A stretch of 64,000 nucleotides of DNA from Zea mays. Taxonomy: Eukaryota > Streptophyta > Magnoliopsida > Poales > Poaceae. The DNA lies in NCBI RefSeq assembly GCF_902167145.1, contig NC_050099.1, positions 15,824,434 through 15,888,433 of the forward strand, read 5' to 3'. A program made the position numbers and the translations under genes. The notes below the pieces were generated by a model. That model searched no databases, was not told where the DNA came from, and saw nothing but the letters and a program-made list of their open reading frames with translations. Below, piece after piece: positions 48,485 through 60,079 of this stretch. Each line of letters begins with the position of its first letter. Position 1 is the first letter of the stretch.

Positions 48485-49389
48485 TAGGGATGAAAATGGT
48501 CGATAAACACTAAAACCATTACCATTTTCATAGTTTCTATCGGAAACAAAATCGAAACCGTAACTCCGGAAACGGAAACGATATCGGTATTTCGGAAACA
48601 TCGGAAACGAAAGTTTGGTGCGGAAAATACACCGGTAACGGTCGAAATCTAAAATACAATCGGTAAACATATCAAACTTCATAATACAACAAAGTTGACA
48701 AAAGATCACAAAGATCACAAGTTCACAATTCATGATATAACAAGTTCACAATATAACAAGTGCACAAGGATCATAAATTTATAATATAAAAAGTTTACAA
48801 AGATCACAAGTTCACAATATAACAAGTTCACAGTATAACAAGTTCATAAAGATTACAAGTTCACAGACTCAAAGTTCACAATATCCACTCGATCTAGCTG
48901 ACATGACATGCTTACTTATGAAATATTTTTTCCTCATATAAAGAGTTTTTCACAACCTCACAGGAAAACCCTAAAACCCAGTGTGTGCAAAAGACCAAAT
49001 CGTTAATCTCAACTGCCTTCCTACACCATCTATCCCAAAATAAATCTTAAGGCATCCAAAAAATACAAAAATAAGTAATCCTTGTCTAGAGACATACAAG
49101 CGATGTGAAAAATCACATGCTCGAAAATTCCGAAAAATTCTGAGACACAATTCCGAAAAAATCTGAGACACAATTCCAGAAAATTCCGAGACACAAATAC
49201 GGTAATTTCCGACAAAAACCGGTAACTGAAGGAAACTGTCGGTAAAACACCACGCCAATTCCGATACCGATTCCGATAGAAAATTCTGAAAACTGATTCC
49301 GCTTTCGAAAAATATCGTTACCGATGAATCCGACCGTTCGAAATCGGTTTCCGGAATACCGAAAAATTCTGAAACCGTTTTCATCCCTA
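48485..49389. mobile_element. Non-autonomous hAT element, 905 bp
   Basis: Inverted ends TAGGGATGAAAATGG and CCGTTTTCATCCCTA with a perfect 8-bp target duplication CTACCGCA (48477-48484 and 49390-49397), as expected for hAT. The interior has no transposase. It holds two tandem-repeat blocks: AAGTTCACAATATAACA-type units (about 48715-48880) and GAAAATTCCGAGACACAA-type units (about 49115-49200). The 184-codon frame on the - strand comes from these repeats. Confidence 0.9.
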
Positions 49390-49546
49390 CTACCGCATAT
49401 GTCGCTTCTTTCCACACAGAAGAAAAATTACAGTCCAGAGCCAAGTTGTCAATACCCAAAAATACTATGGTACCCGGTACAACCATGATTTTAGATACCA
49501 AGTTTTTGGATAAGCAACCAAACATCTTTTAGCCTAAAATATTATA

Positions 49547-50893
49547 TGTCGGGGACCATAATTAGGGGTACCCCCAAGACTCCTAAACTCGGCTGGTAAT
49601 CACCATCAGCACAAGCTGCAAAAGCCTGATGGGCGCAATTCAGGTCAAGGCTCCGTCCACTCAAGGGACACGATCTCGCCTCGCCCGAGCCCAGCCTCGG
49701 GCAGGAATAGTAGACCCAGGCGGATTCACGCCTCGCCCGAGGGCCTACTCAAGCAACGGGCGCACCTTCGACTCGCCCGAGGCCCAGCTCGGGCAGGCTT
49801 CGCAGTGAAGCAACCTTGGCCAGATCGCCTCGCCAACCGACCGTATCGCAGGAGCATTCAATGCAAGGATCGCCTGACACCTTATCCTGACGCGCGTTCC
49901 TCAGTCGGCAGGGCCGAAGTAACCGCAGTCACTTCGCCCCTCCACTGACTGACCTGACAGGAAAACAGCGCCGTCTGCCCTGCTCCGACTGCTGTGCCAC
50001 CCGCCAGGGTGAGGCTGACAGCCGCCGAGTCCAGCCTCAGGCGCCATAGGAAGCTCTGCCTCGCCCGACCCCGGGGCTCGGCCTCAACCTCGACCTCGGA
50101 AGATGGTCTCCGCCTCGCCCGACCCAAGGGCTCGGCCTCAACCTCAACCTTGGAAGACGGCCTCAACCTCGACCTCGGAAGACAGTCTCCACCTCGCCCA
50201 ACCCTAGGGCTCGGCCTCAACCTCGACCTCAGAGGAGTCTCCGCCTCGCCCGACCTTGGGCTCGGACCGACCACGCTACAGGGGGGTACATCATTACCCT
50301 ACCCCTAGCTAGCTCAGGCTACGGGGAACAAGACCGGCGTCCCATCTGGCTCGCCCCAGTAAACAAGTAATGATGGCACCCCGCGTGCTCCCATGACGAC
50401 GGCGGTTCTCAGCCCCCTACGGAAGCAAGGAGACGTCAGCAAGGTCCCGACAGCCCCGACAGCTGTGTTTCTACAGGGCTCAAGCGCTCCTCCGACGACC
50501 ACGACATCACATGCATAGGGCACTAGCACCTCTCCGACAGCCACGTCGGCATGTACATAGGGCTCTGGCTCCTCTCTGCCGGACACGTTAGCATATTGCT
50601 ACACCCCCATTGTAAACCTGGACCCTCTCCTTACATCTATAAAAGGAAGGTCCAGGGCCCTCGTACAGAGAGGTGGCCGCGCGGGAGGACGGGCTGGCGG
50701 ACAGGCTCTCTCCCTCTCCCTCGCGAACGCTTGTAACCCCCTACTGCAAGCGCATCCACCCTGGGCGCAGGACAACACGAAGCTGCGGTTTTCCCCTCTT
50801 TGTGTCCCGTCTCGCGCCGACCCATCTGGGCTGGGGCACGCAGCGACAATTTACTCGTCGGTCCAGGGACCCCCCGGGGTCGAAACGCCGACA
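49547..50893 (+). repeat. Huck 5' LTR
   Basis: Starts TGTCGGGGACCATAATTAGG, ends AACGCCGACA. TATA box at about 50638-50644 (CTATAAAAGGAAGG). Related to the solo LTR at 11336-12950 but clearly diverged from it and shorter. Confidence 0.9.
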
Positions 50894-50895
50894 GT

Positions 50896-50911
50896 TGGCG
50901 CGCCAGGTAGG
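50896..50911 (+). promoter_or_regulatory. Huck primer-binding site
   Basis: TGGCGCGCCAGGTAGG, two bases after the LTR; the non-methionine-type primer site known from Huck-like elements in maize. Confidence 0.7.
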
Positions 50912-50953
50912 GGCCTGCTGCGTGTTGACGAACAGCTTCCCGTCAAGCTCCAG

Positions 50954-52120
50954 ATGGGTAGTCTCCAGCAACTTCTTCAACCCGGGACGCTGCTCCATTT
51001 CGGGAATCTCGAGTTCATGTCCCTCGGCGGCAGCTACGACATGGTACTCCTTCCTCCGCCGCGCGACAGCGACAACGGTGGCCATCAGCCCGCCCAGCGG
51101 CGGCGGAATCGACGATGTCTTCCCCCCATGGCGGAAGAGCAGCATCCGGGTCTGTCCTGTCACCTTCCCCTCCGCAGGAGGAGGAGGCAGGGCAACCATG
51201 GCCAAGCAGGAGGCGGCACCTCGTTGGCTGTCGAGCGAGTCGACGACGCTGGCGCCCCAGCGGGGGACACGTCGGGCGTTGACCTCGCGTCTGAGACGAA
51301 GATGGGCGCCGTTTCCCCGCAACACGCCAACCCCAAGCGGACAAATGACGCCAGCACGCTCGCGAAGGACTTGCTGGGCGTCAGCCTCGTACCTGAGATA
51401 ACGGTGCAGTCCGTCCCCGACGCGACTTCTTCACCATCCGTCGATCAAGAGGTACCATCCGTTTTCCACCCTGTGCCTTTTAGATTCAGCTTCGACCCAC
51501 CGAGCGATCCCGCTTCGGTGGATGCTTTCATAAAGGCATACCCTAACCTTCCGCGGTACCATATGTGGTCAACCTGGGACCGACTGACGGCCGTCTCGAC
51601 CTACGGGCCTCCGGGCTCCGAGGAAGACGACGAGCCTGACTCTGGTTGGGATTTCTCCGGGCTTGGTAATCCTAGCGCCATGCGAGACTTCATGACCGCA
51701 TGTGACTACTGCCTCTCCGATTGCTCCGATGATGGCCACAGCCTTGACAACGGGGGCTGTGGCCCAAGTCGCGAATGTTTCCACGTCGATCTAGGGGGTC
51801 ACGACGAAGGCAACCACCTTGGTATGCCGGAGGACGACGATCCCCCTAGGCCTGCGCCTCATGTTGACATCCTTCGGGAGCTAGCTGTGGTCCCAATCCC
51901 TGCGGGGGGTCAGGACACACAGCTCGAGCAAATCCGCGAGATGCAGGCCAAGCTCGACGAGGAGGCAGGACAACTTGTGCAGCTCCGACAAAACATCGGG
52001 CAGGAGTGGGCAGGCCGAGCACTAGCCGGAGAAGCGCGTCATCGGGCCCAGGACGTCCAGCACTGCTTCGCTGACGATGCCAGGGCAAGGCTGCCCCCGG
52101 CTTCCAGTGGGGTCGGCTAG
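50954..52120 (+). pseudogene. Huck gag, N-terminal part
   Basis: 388-codon frame with FRFSFDPPSDPASVDAFIKA and a coiled-coil-like stretch (QIREMQAKLDEEAGQLVQLR). It ends at a TAG (52118-52120). Similarity continues past the stop as NLAAAAILLRAMSEPS, up to the copia insertion, and resumes at 61280. The stop is the kind made by one C-to-T change in CAG. Confidence 0.75.
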
Positions 52121-52167
52121 AACCTGGCTGCAGCGGCAATACTACTCCGAGCGATGTCGGAGCCATC

Positions 52168-53364
52168 TGAAAGGGAATTAGGCTTACACCTATTTCCTAA
52201 TTGATTTTGGTAGTTGAATTGCCCAACACAAATAATTGGACTAACTAGTTTGCTCTAGTCTATAAGTTCTACAGGTGCCAAAGGTTCACAATAAGCCAAT
52301 AAAAAGACCAAGAAAAGGGTTCAAACAAGAGAGCAAAAGACAACCCGAAAGGCACCCTGGTCTGGCGCACCGGACTGTCCGGTGTGCCACCGGACAATGT
52401 CCGGTGCACCAGGGCACTTCATCTCAAACTCTTCACCTTCGGGAAAATCAGAGGGTGCTCCGCTATAATTCACCGGACTGTCTGGTGCACACCAGACTGT
52501 CCGGTGTGCCAGCGGAGCAACGGCTACTTCGCGTGCAACGGTCGACTGCAACCGCATTCAATGCGCTACAGTGCGCGCAGAAGTCAGAGCACGCGCGGGT
52601 GGCGCACCGGACAGTCTACAGGACCTGTCGGGTGCACCACCGGACAGCCCAGTGGCCTCACAAGTTAGAGCTTCAACGGTCGAACCCCAACGGTCTGCTG
52701 ACGTGGCTGGCGCACCGGACAGTGTCCGGTGGCGCACCGGACTGTCCGGTGCGCCATGCGACTGCAGCCTTCCAACAGCCATCTTTGGTGGTTGGGGCTA
52801 TAAATACCCCAACCACCCCACATTCAATGGCATCCAAGTTTCTACACTTCTACACCTTACAAGAGTTATAGCATTCAATACAAGACACACCAAAGAGATC
52901 AAATCCTCTCCCAACTCCACACAAAAGCTTTAGTGATTAGAGAGAGTGATTTGTAGTGTTCATTTGAGCTCTTACGCTTGGATTGCTTCTTTCTCTCATT
53001 CTTTCTTGTGATCATACTCAATTGTAACCAAGGCAAGAGACACCAATTGTGTGGTGGTCCTTGCGGGGACTTTGTGTCCCGTTTGATTGAGAAGAAGCTC
53101 ACTCGGTCTAAGTGACCGTTTGAGAGAGGGAAAGGGTTGAAAGAGACCCGGTCTTCGTGACCACCTCAACGGGGAGTAGGTTTACAAGAACCGAACCTCG
53201 GTAAAACAAATCACCGTGTCTCGCTCTTTATTCGCTCACGATTTGTTTTGCGCCCTCTCTCTCGGACTCGTTTCTATTTCTAACGCTAACCCAGCTTGTA
53301 GTTGTGATTAAGTTTGTAAATTTTAGATTCGCCCTATTCACCCCCCCCCTCTAGGCGACTTTCA
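52168..53364 (+). repeat. 5' LTR of the + strand SIRE-type copia
   Basis: TGAAAGGGAATTAGGC … GGCGACTTTCA. TATA box TATAAATA at 52799-52806. Between 52370 and 52760 it carries about eight CCGGACNGTCCGG-type palindromes, some degraded. Confidence 0.9.
52799..52806 (+). promoter_or_regulatory. TATA box, SIRE-type 5' LTR
   Basis: TATAAATA in GGGGCTATAAATACCCCAAC, conserved at 60713-60720 in the 3' LTR and on the - strand near 62263-62270 in the second SIRE-type element. Confidence 0.7.
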
Positions 53365-53366
53365 AT

Positions 53367-53378
53367 TGGTATCGGAGC
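53367..53378 (+). promoter_or_regulatory. Primer-binding site, SIRE-type copia
   Basis: TGGTATCGGAGC, initiator methionine tRNA type with the G variant typical of this lineage. Confidence 0.8.
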
Positions 53379-53412
53379 CCGATGCTTCATTAGAGCCTAA
53401 CCGCTCGAAGTG

Positions 53413-54168
53413 ATGTCGGGAGATCACGCCAAGAAAGAGATGGGGACCGACGAGAAGCCCATTACAAGCCACGGGAAGGCTTCATCGGGAGAGTCCTACA
53501 ACAAAGGGAAGGGGAAGGAAAAGGAATCCCCTTCACACAAGTCGCGTCGGAGTGGTGACAAGAAGAAGAAGATGAGGAAGGTGGTCTACTACGAGACCGA
53601 CTCCTCGTCACCATCCACCTCCGGCTCCGACACGCCGTCCGTAACTTCTAAGCGCCATGAGCGCAAGAAGTTTAGTAAGATCCCCCTACGCTACCCTCGC
53701 ATTCCTAAACATACGCCATTACTTTCCGTCCCATTGGGCAAACCACCAACGTTTGATGGTGAAGATTATGCTAGGTGGAGTGATATGATGGAATATCACC
53801 TAACCTCACTCCACAAAAGTATATGAGATGTTGTTGAGTTTGGTGTACAGGTATCATCTGTAGGGGATGAAGACTATGATGAGGACGAAGTAGCTCAAAT
53901 TGTGCACTTCAACTCCCAAGCCACCACTATACTCCTTGCCTCTCTAAGTCGAGAGGAGTATAATAAGGTGCAAGGGTTGAAGAGCGCAAAGGAGATTTGG
54001 GATGTGCTAAAGACCGCGCATGAAGGAGACGAGGTGACCAAGATCACCAAGCGGGAGACGATCGAGGGGGAGCTCGGTCGCTTCCGACTTCGCCAAGGGG
54101 AGGAGCCACAAGACATGTACAACCGGCTCAAAACCTTGGTGAACCAAGTGCGCAACCTCGGGAGCTAA
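53413..54168 (+). pseudogene. SIRE-type copia gag, N-terminal part
   Basis: Starts MSGDHAKKEMGTDEKPITSH, a lysine-rich leader, then LGKPPTFDGEDYARWSDMME and TTILLASLSREEYNKVQGLK (capsid core). A TGA at 53824-53826 sits after LTSLHKSI, where copia gag has a conserved tryptophan, and a second break comes after LGS near 54168. Confidence 0.85.
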
Positions 54169-54186
54169 AAATGGGATGACCACGAA

Positions 54187-56046
54187 GTGGTTAAGGTTAT
54201 CCTTAGATCACTTGTTTTCCTTAACCCTACTCAAGTTCAATTAATTCGTGGTAATCCTAGATATACACTAATGACTCCCAAGGAAGTGATAGGAAACTTT
54301 GTGAGCTTTGAATTGATGATCAAAGGCTCAAAGAAAATTAACGAGCTAGATGGTCCCTCCACGCCCGAAGCACAACCGGTCGTATTCAAGGCAATGAAGG
54401 AGAAGGAGGAATCTACATCAAGTAGACAACCAATCGACGCCTCAAAGCTCGACAATGAGGAGATGGCGCTCATCATCAAGAGCTTCCGCCAAATCCTCAA
54501 GCAAAGGAGGGGGAAGGACTACAAATCCCGCTCCAAGAAAGTTTGCTACAAATGTGGTAAGCCCGGTCATTTTATTGCAAAATGTCCACTATCTAGTGAC
54601 AATGACAGGGGCGACGACAAGAAGGGAAAGAGGAGAGAAAAGAAGAGGTACCACACAAAGAGAGGTGGCGATGCTCATGTGTGCCGTGAATGGGACTCCA
54701 ACGAGAGCTCTAGCGACTCCTCCTCCGACGAGGACGCCGCCAACATCGCCGTCACCAAGGGACTTCTCTTCCCCAACGTCGGCCACAAGTGCCTCATGGC
54801 AAAGGACGGCAAAAGGAAGAAGGTAAAATCAAAATCCTCCACTAAATATGAAACCTCTAGTGATGAGGATAATGCTAGTGATGAGGAGGATAATTTGCGC
54901 ATCCTTTTTGCCAACCTTAACATGCAACAAAAGGAAAAATTAAATGAATTAATTAGTGCTATTCATGAAAAGGATGATCTCTTGGACTCCCAAGAGGACT
55001 TCCTTATTAAAGAAAACAAGAAGCACGTTAAGGTTAAAAATGCTTACGCTCTAGAAGTAGAAAAATGTGAAAAACTATCTAGTGAGCTAAGCACTTGCCA
55101 TGACACTATTGCCAACCTTAGAAATGAAAATGCTAAATTAATTGCTAAGGTTGATTCTAATGTTTGTGATGGTTCAATTCCCAATCTTAGAGATGATAAT
55201 GTTAACTTACTTGCTAAGATTGAAGAATTGAATGTCTCACTTGCTAGCCTTAGGATTGAAAATGAAAAATTGATTGCTAAGGCTAAAGATTTTGATGCTT
55301 GCAATGTTACTATTTCTAACCTTAGAAGTGAAAATGATATATTACATGCTAAGGTTGTAGAATTAAAATCTTGCAAACCCTCTACATCTACCATTGAGCA
55401 TACTTCCATTTGTACTAGATGTAGAGACATTAACATTGATGCTATTCATGATCATATGGCTTTAATTAAACAACAAAATGATCATATCGCTAAATTAGAT
55501 GCTAAAATTGCCGAGCATGACTTAGAAAATGAAAAGTTTAAATTTGCTAGAAGCATGCTCTATAGTGGGAGACGCACTGGCATCAAGGATGGCATTGGCT
55601 TCCAAAAGGGAGACAATGTCAAACTTAATGCCCCTCCTAAAAGATTGTCTAATTTTGTTAAGGGCAAGGCTCCCATGCCTCAGGATAACGAGGGTTACAT
55701 TTTATACCCTGCCGGTTATCCCGAGAGCAAAATTAGGAGAATTCATTCTAGGAAGTCTCACTCTGGCCCTAATCATGCTTACATGTATAAGGGTGAGACA
55801 TCTAGCTCTAGGCAATCAACCTGTGCAAAATTGCCTAAGAAGAAGACTCCTATTGCATCAAATGATTCTAACATTTTATTTAAGACTTTTTATGCATCTT
55901 ATGTTTTAACTAACAAATCCGGCAAGGTAGTTGCCAAGTTTGTTGGGGGCAAACACAAGGGATCAAAGACTTGTGTTTGGGTACCCAAAGTTGTATCTAA
56001 TGCCAAAGGACCCAAAACCGTTTGGGTACCTAAAACCAGGAACTAA
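54187..56046 (+). pseudogene. SIRE-type copia gag, C-terminal part with zinc knuckle
   Basis: 619-codon frame. The CCHC knuckle CYKCGKPGHFIAKC is near residue 120. A long helical, Asn/Lys/Glu-rich stretch follows (residues 215-460, repeated words such as NLRNENAKLIAKVDS), typical of the extended gag of SIRE/Maximus elements. It ends at a stop just before the protease, which is broken there. Confidence 0.85.
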
Positions 56047-56131
56047 ACTTGTTTTGTAGGTTTATGCATCCGGAGGCTCAAGTTGGATCATCGATAGCGG
56101 GTGCACAAACCACATGACAGGGGAGAAGTAG

Positions 56132-57568
56132 ATGTTCTCCTCCTATGAGAAAAACCAAGATCCCCAACGAGCTATCACATTCGGGGATGGAAATCAAGGT
56201 TTGGTCAAAGGATTGGGTAAAATTGCTATATCTCCTGACCATTCCATTTCAAACGTTTTTCTTGTAGACTCCTTAGATTACAATTTGCTTTCCGTATCTC
56301 AATTATGCAAAATGGGCTACAACTGTCTTTTCACAGACGTAGGTGTTACTGTCTTTAGAAGGAGTGATGATTCAATAGCATTTAAAGGAGTGTTAGAGGG
56401 TCAGCTATACTTAGTAGACTTTTACAGAGCTGAACTCGACACTTGCTTAATTGCTAAGACTAACATGGGCTGGCTCTGGCATCGCCGACTAGCACATGTT
56501 GGAATGAAGAATCTTCACAAACTTCTAAAGGGAGAACACATTTTGGGACTAACAAATGTTCATTTTGAGAAAGACAGGATTTGTAGCGCATGTCAGGTAG
56601 GGAAGCAAGTTGGTGTTCATCATCCACACAAGAACATCATGACGACTGACAGGCCACTCGAGCTCCTTCACATGGATCTATTCGGCCCGATTGCTTACAT
56701 AAGTATCGGCGGGAGTAAGTACTGTCTAGTTATTGTGGATGATTATTCTCGCTTCACTTGGGTGTTCTTTTTGCAGGAAAAATCTCATACCCAAGAGACA
56801 TTAAAGGGATTCTTGAGACGGGCTCAAAACGAGTTCGGCTTAAGGATCAAGAAAATTAGAAGCGACAACGGGACGGAGTTCAAGAACTCTCAAATTGAAG
56901 GCTTCCTTGAGGAGAAGGTCATCAAGCATGAGTTCTCTTCTCCCTACACCCCACAACAAAATGGTGTAGTGGAGAGGAAGAATCGAACTCTATTAGACAT
57001 GGTAAGAATCATGCTTGATGAATACAAGACTTCGGATCGGTTTTGGGCCGAGGCGATCAACACCGCTTGCTACGCCATCAACCGGTTATATCTACACCGA
57101 ATCCTCAAGAAGACATCATACGAACTCCTAACTGGTAAAAAGCCCAATGTTTCATATTTTAGAGTCTTTGGTAGCAAATGTTTTATCCTTGTTAAAAGAG
57201 GTAGAAAATCTAAATTTGCTCCTAAGGCTGTAGAAGGCTTTTTACTAGGATATGATTCAAACACAAGGGCATATAGAGTCTTCAACAAGTCCTCCGGACT
57301 AGTTGAAGTTTCTTGTGACATTGTGTTTGATGAGACTAATGGCTCTCAAGTGGAGCAAGTTGATCTTGATGACATAGGTGATGAAGAGGCTCCGTGCGTC
57401 GTGCTAAGGAACATGTCCATTGGGGATGTGTGTCCTAAAGAATCCGAAGAGCCGCCACATGCACAAGATCAACCGTCTTCCTCCACACAAGCATCTCCAC
57501 CAACTCAAGATGAGGATACAGCTCAAAATGATGAAGGAGAAGATCAAGAAGTTGAGCCACCTCAATAG
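56132..57568 (+). pseudogene. SIRE-type copia protease end and integrase
   Basis: Starts just after a TAG inside the protease region (the DSGCTNHMTG active-site block lies upstream at 56095-56122). Integrase: HRRLAHVGMKNLHKLL, CSACQVGKQ, HMDLFGPIAY, VDDYSRFTWVFFL, SDNGTEFKN, YTPQQNGVVERKNR, then VFGSKCFIL. Catalytic D-D-E residues are visible. Ends at TAG after EVEPPQ. Confidence 0.85.
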
Positions 57569-58740
57569 GAGAGCAATGATCAAGGGGGAGATGCCCATGA
57601 TCAAGATGAGGAAGATGAACAAGTTCCAAGGCCGCCACACCCAAGAGTCCACCAAGCAATCCAACGAGATCACCCCGTCGACACCATTCTCGGCGACATT
57701 CATAAGGAGGAAGCACTACAAGATTCGGATTGGGTGGTGACGATGCAAGAGGAGCTCAACAACTTCACTAGGAATGAGGTATGACATTTAGTTCCACGTC
57801 CTAATCAAAATGTTGTAGGAACCAAGTGGGTTTTCCGCAACAAGCAAGACGAGCATGGTGTGGTGACAAGGAACAAAGCCCGACTTGTGGCGAAGGGATA
57901 TTCACAAGTCGAAGGTTTGGATTTCGGTGAAACCTATGCACCCGTAGCTAGGCTTGAGTCAATTCGCATATTACTTGCCTATGCTACTTACCATGACTTT
58001 AAGCTTTACCAAATGGACGTGAAAAGTGCCTTCCTCAATGGACCAATCAAGGAAGAGGTCTATGTTGAGCAACCTCCTGGCTTTGAAGATAGTGAGTATC
58101 CTAACCATGTGTATAAACTCTCTAAGGCGCTTTATGGGCTCAAGCAAGCCCCAAGAGCATGGTATGAATGCCTAAGGGCTTGTTCGGTTAGCTCTCAATC
58201 CATGTGGATTGAGTGGGATTGGATGGGTTTGAATCCCAAACAAGTCAAACTTCTTAAGAATTTTTTCCAATCCCATCCAATCCATGTGTATTGGGAATAA
58301 CCGAACAAGGCCTAAGAGATTTCCTTAACACTAATGGCTTCAAAGTCGTAAAGGACGATCCTACTCTATTCACTAAAACTCTTAACAATGATTTGTTTGT
58401 ATGCCAAATTTATATTGATGATATTATATTTGGGTCTACTAACGAATCTACATGTGAGGAATTTAGTAGGATCATGACACAGAAATTCGAGATGTCAATG
58501 ATGGGGGAGTTGAAGTACTTCTTAGGATTTCAAGTGAAGCAACTCCAAGAGGGCACCTTCATTAGCCAAACGAAGTATTTTCAAGACATTCTAAACAAGT
58601 TTGGGATGAAGGATGCCAAGCCCATCAAGACACCCATGGGAACCAATGGGCATCTCGACCTCGACATGGAAGGTAAATCCGTCGATCAAAAGGTATACCG
58701 GTCGATGATAGGCTCTTTACTCTATTTATGTGCATCTTGA
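57569..58740 (+). pseudogene. SIRE-type copia reverse transcriptase, split by a MITE
   Basis: [16 protein letters not shown], then [37 protein letters not shown], then after the MITE LRDFLNTNGFKVVKDDPTLF, YIDDIIFGST (active site YIDD, intact) and GELKYFLGFQVKQL. There is a TGA near 57782-57785 after NFTRNEV and another at 58738 after LYLCAS. Confidence 0.85.
58176..58312. mobile_element. Tourist-like MITE inside copia reverse transcriptase
   Basis: 137 bp, ends GGGCTTGTTCGGTTAG and (right) GGGAATAACCGAACAAGGCC, target duplication TAA (58173-58175 and 58313-58315). The reverse-transcriptase reading is interrupted exactly at the insertion, between YEC and LRDFL. Confidence 0.9.
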
Positions 58741-58749
58741 CCGGACATT

Positions 58750-59364
58750 ATGCTTTCCGTATGCATGTGTGCAAGATTCCAAGCCGACCCTAAGGAAGCT
58801 CACCTTACGACCGTAAAACGAATCTTGAGATATTTGGTTCATACTCCTAAGTTTGGGCTTTGGTACCCTCGGGGATCCACATTTGATTTAATTGGTTATT
58901 CGGATGCTGATTGGGCGGGGTGTAAAATTAATAGAAAGAGCACATCGGGGACTTGCCAGTTCTTGGGAAGGTCCTTGGTGTCTTGGGCTTCAAAGAAGCA
59001 AAATTCCGTAGCTCTTTCTACCGCCGAAGCCGAGTATATTGCCGCAGGCCAATGTTGCGCGCAATTGCTTTGGATGAGGCAAACCCTTAGGGACTACGGT
59101 TACAAATTAACCAAAGTTCCTCTTCTATGTGATAATGAGAGTGCAATCCGCATGGCGGATAATCCCGTTGAGCATAGCCGCACTAAACACATAGCCATTC
59201 AGTATCATTTCTTAAGGGATCACCAACAAAAGGGAGATATCGAGATTGCATATATTAACACCAAGGAACAATTAGCCGATATCTTTACCAAGCCACTAGA
59301 TGAACAAACTTTTAACAAACTTAGGCATGAGCTAAATATTCTTGATTCTAGGAATTTCTTTTGA
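58750..59364 (+). pseudogene. SIRE-type copia RNase H
   Basis: [20 protein letters not shown], then YSDADWAGCKINRKSTSGTC, STAEAEYIAAGQCCAQLLWM, CDNESAIRMADNPVEHSRTK and INTKEQLADIFTKPLDEQTF, ending at a normal stop. This is the best-preserved part of the element. Confidence 0.9.
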
Positions 59365-60079
59365 TGTCTTGCATACATAGCACATTAATATACCTTGGAT
59401 CATGTCTCTTTTACATGCTATGACTAATGTGTTTTCAAGTGAATTTCAAACCAAGTCATAGATTGAAAGGGATTTGGAGTCTTCGGCGAAGACACATGCT
59501 TCCACTCCACTCCGTCAAGTATTCACCCTTCGCCGTCACTCCGAGCAACTCTTCGTCTTTGGTATAATCTTCACTCATATGTTCTTTACCAAAGGGGGAG
59601 AAAGTAGTTTAAAAGGGCTTATATTTCACTCAAGTATCCGTTTTTGGCGATTCATGCCAAAGGGGGAGAAAGTATTAGCCCAAAGCAAATATCTTCGAAA
59701 ATTTGTAAAACCCTCTTGAACACTAAGAGGAGGATTTTATTAAGGGGGAGTTTTGTTTAGTCAAAGGAAAAGCATTTGAAATAGGGGGAGAAAATTTCAA
59801 ATCTTGAAAATGCTTTTCAAAATCTTATCATTTACCTTTGACTATTTGCAAAAGGACTTTGAAAAGAATTTACAAAAGAATTTGCAAAAACAAAACATGT
59901 GGTGGAAGCATGGTCCAAAATGTTAAAAAATAAAGAAACAATCCATGCATATCTTATGAGAATATTTATTTGTTCAATTCTAAGTAACTTTTGCACTTAC
60001 ATTATGCAAACTAGTTCAATTATGCACTTCTATATTTGCTTTGGTTTGTGTTGGCATCAATCACCAAAAAGGGGGAGAT
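59365..60079 (+). other. 3' untranslated region of the SIRE-type copia with repeated purine tracts
   Basis: No env-like frame is seen. AGGGGGAG-type purine tracts occur at about 59593, 59661, 59743, 59783 and 60068; the last one directly precedes the 3' LTR and is the true plus-strand primer. The same feature is present in the - strand element at 63009-63660. Confidence 0.8.

Noticed and set aside
48971..49525. A 184-codon - strand frame.
   Set aside because: It runs through tandem repeats of a non-autonomous hAT element and beyond its end; no family signal.
52370..52760. CRISPR-like array of short palindromic repeats.
   Set aside because: Plant LTR sequence; the repeats are degenerate, unevenly spaced, and lie upstream of a TATA box in a retrotransposon LTR.
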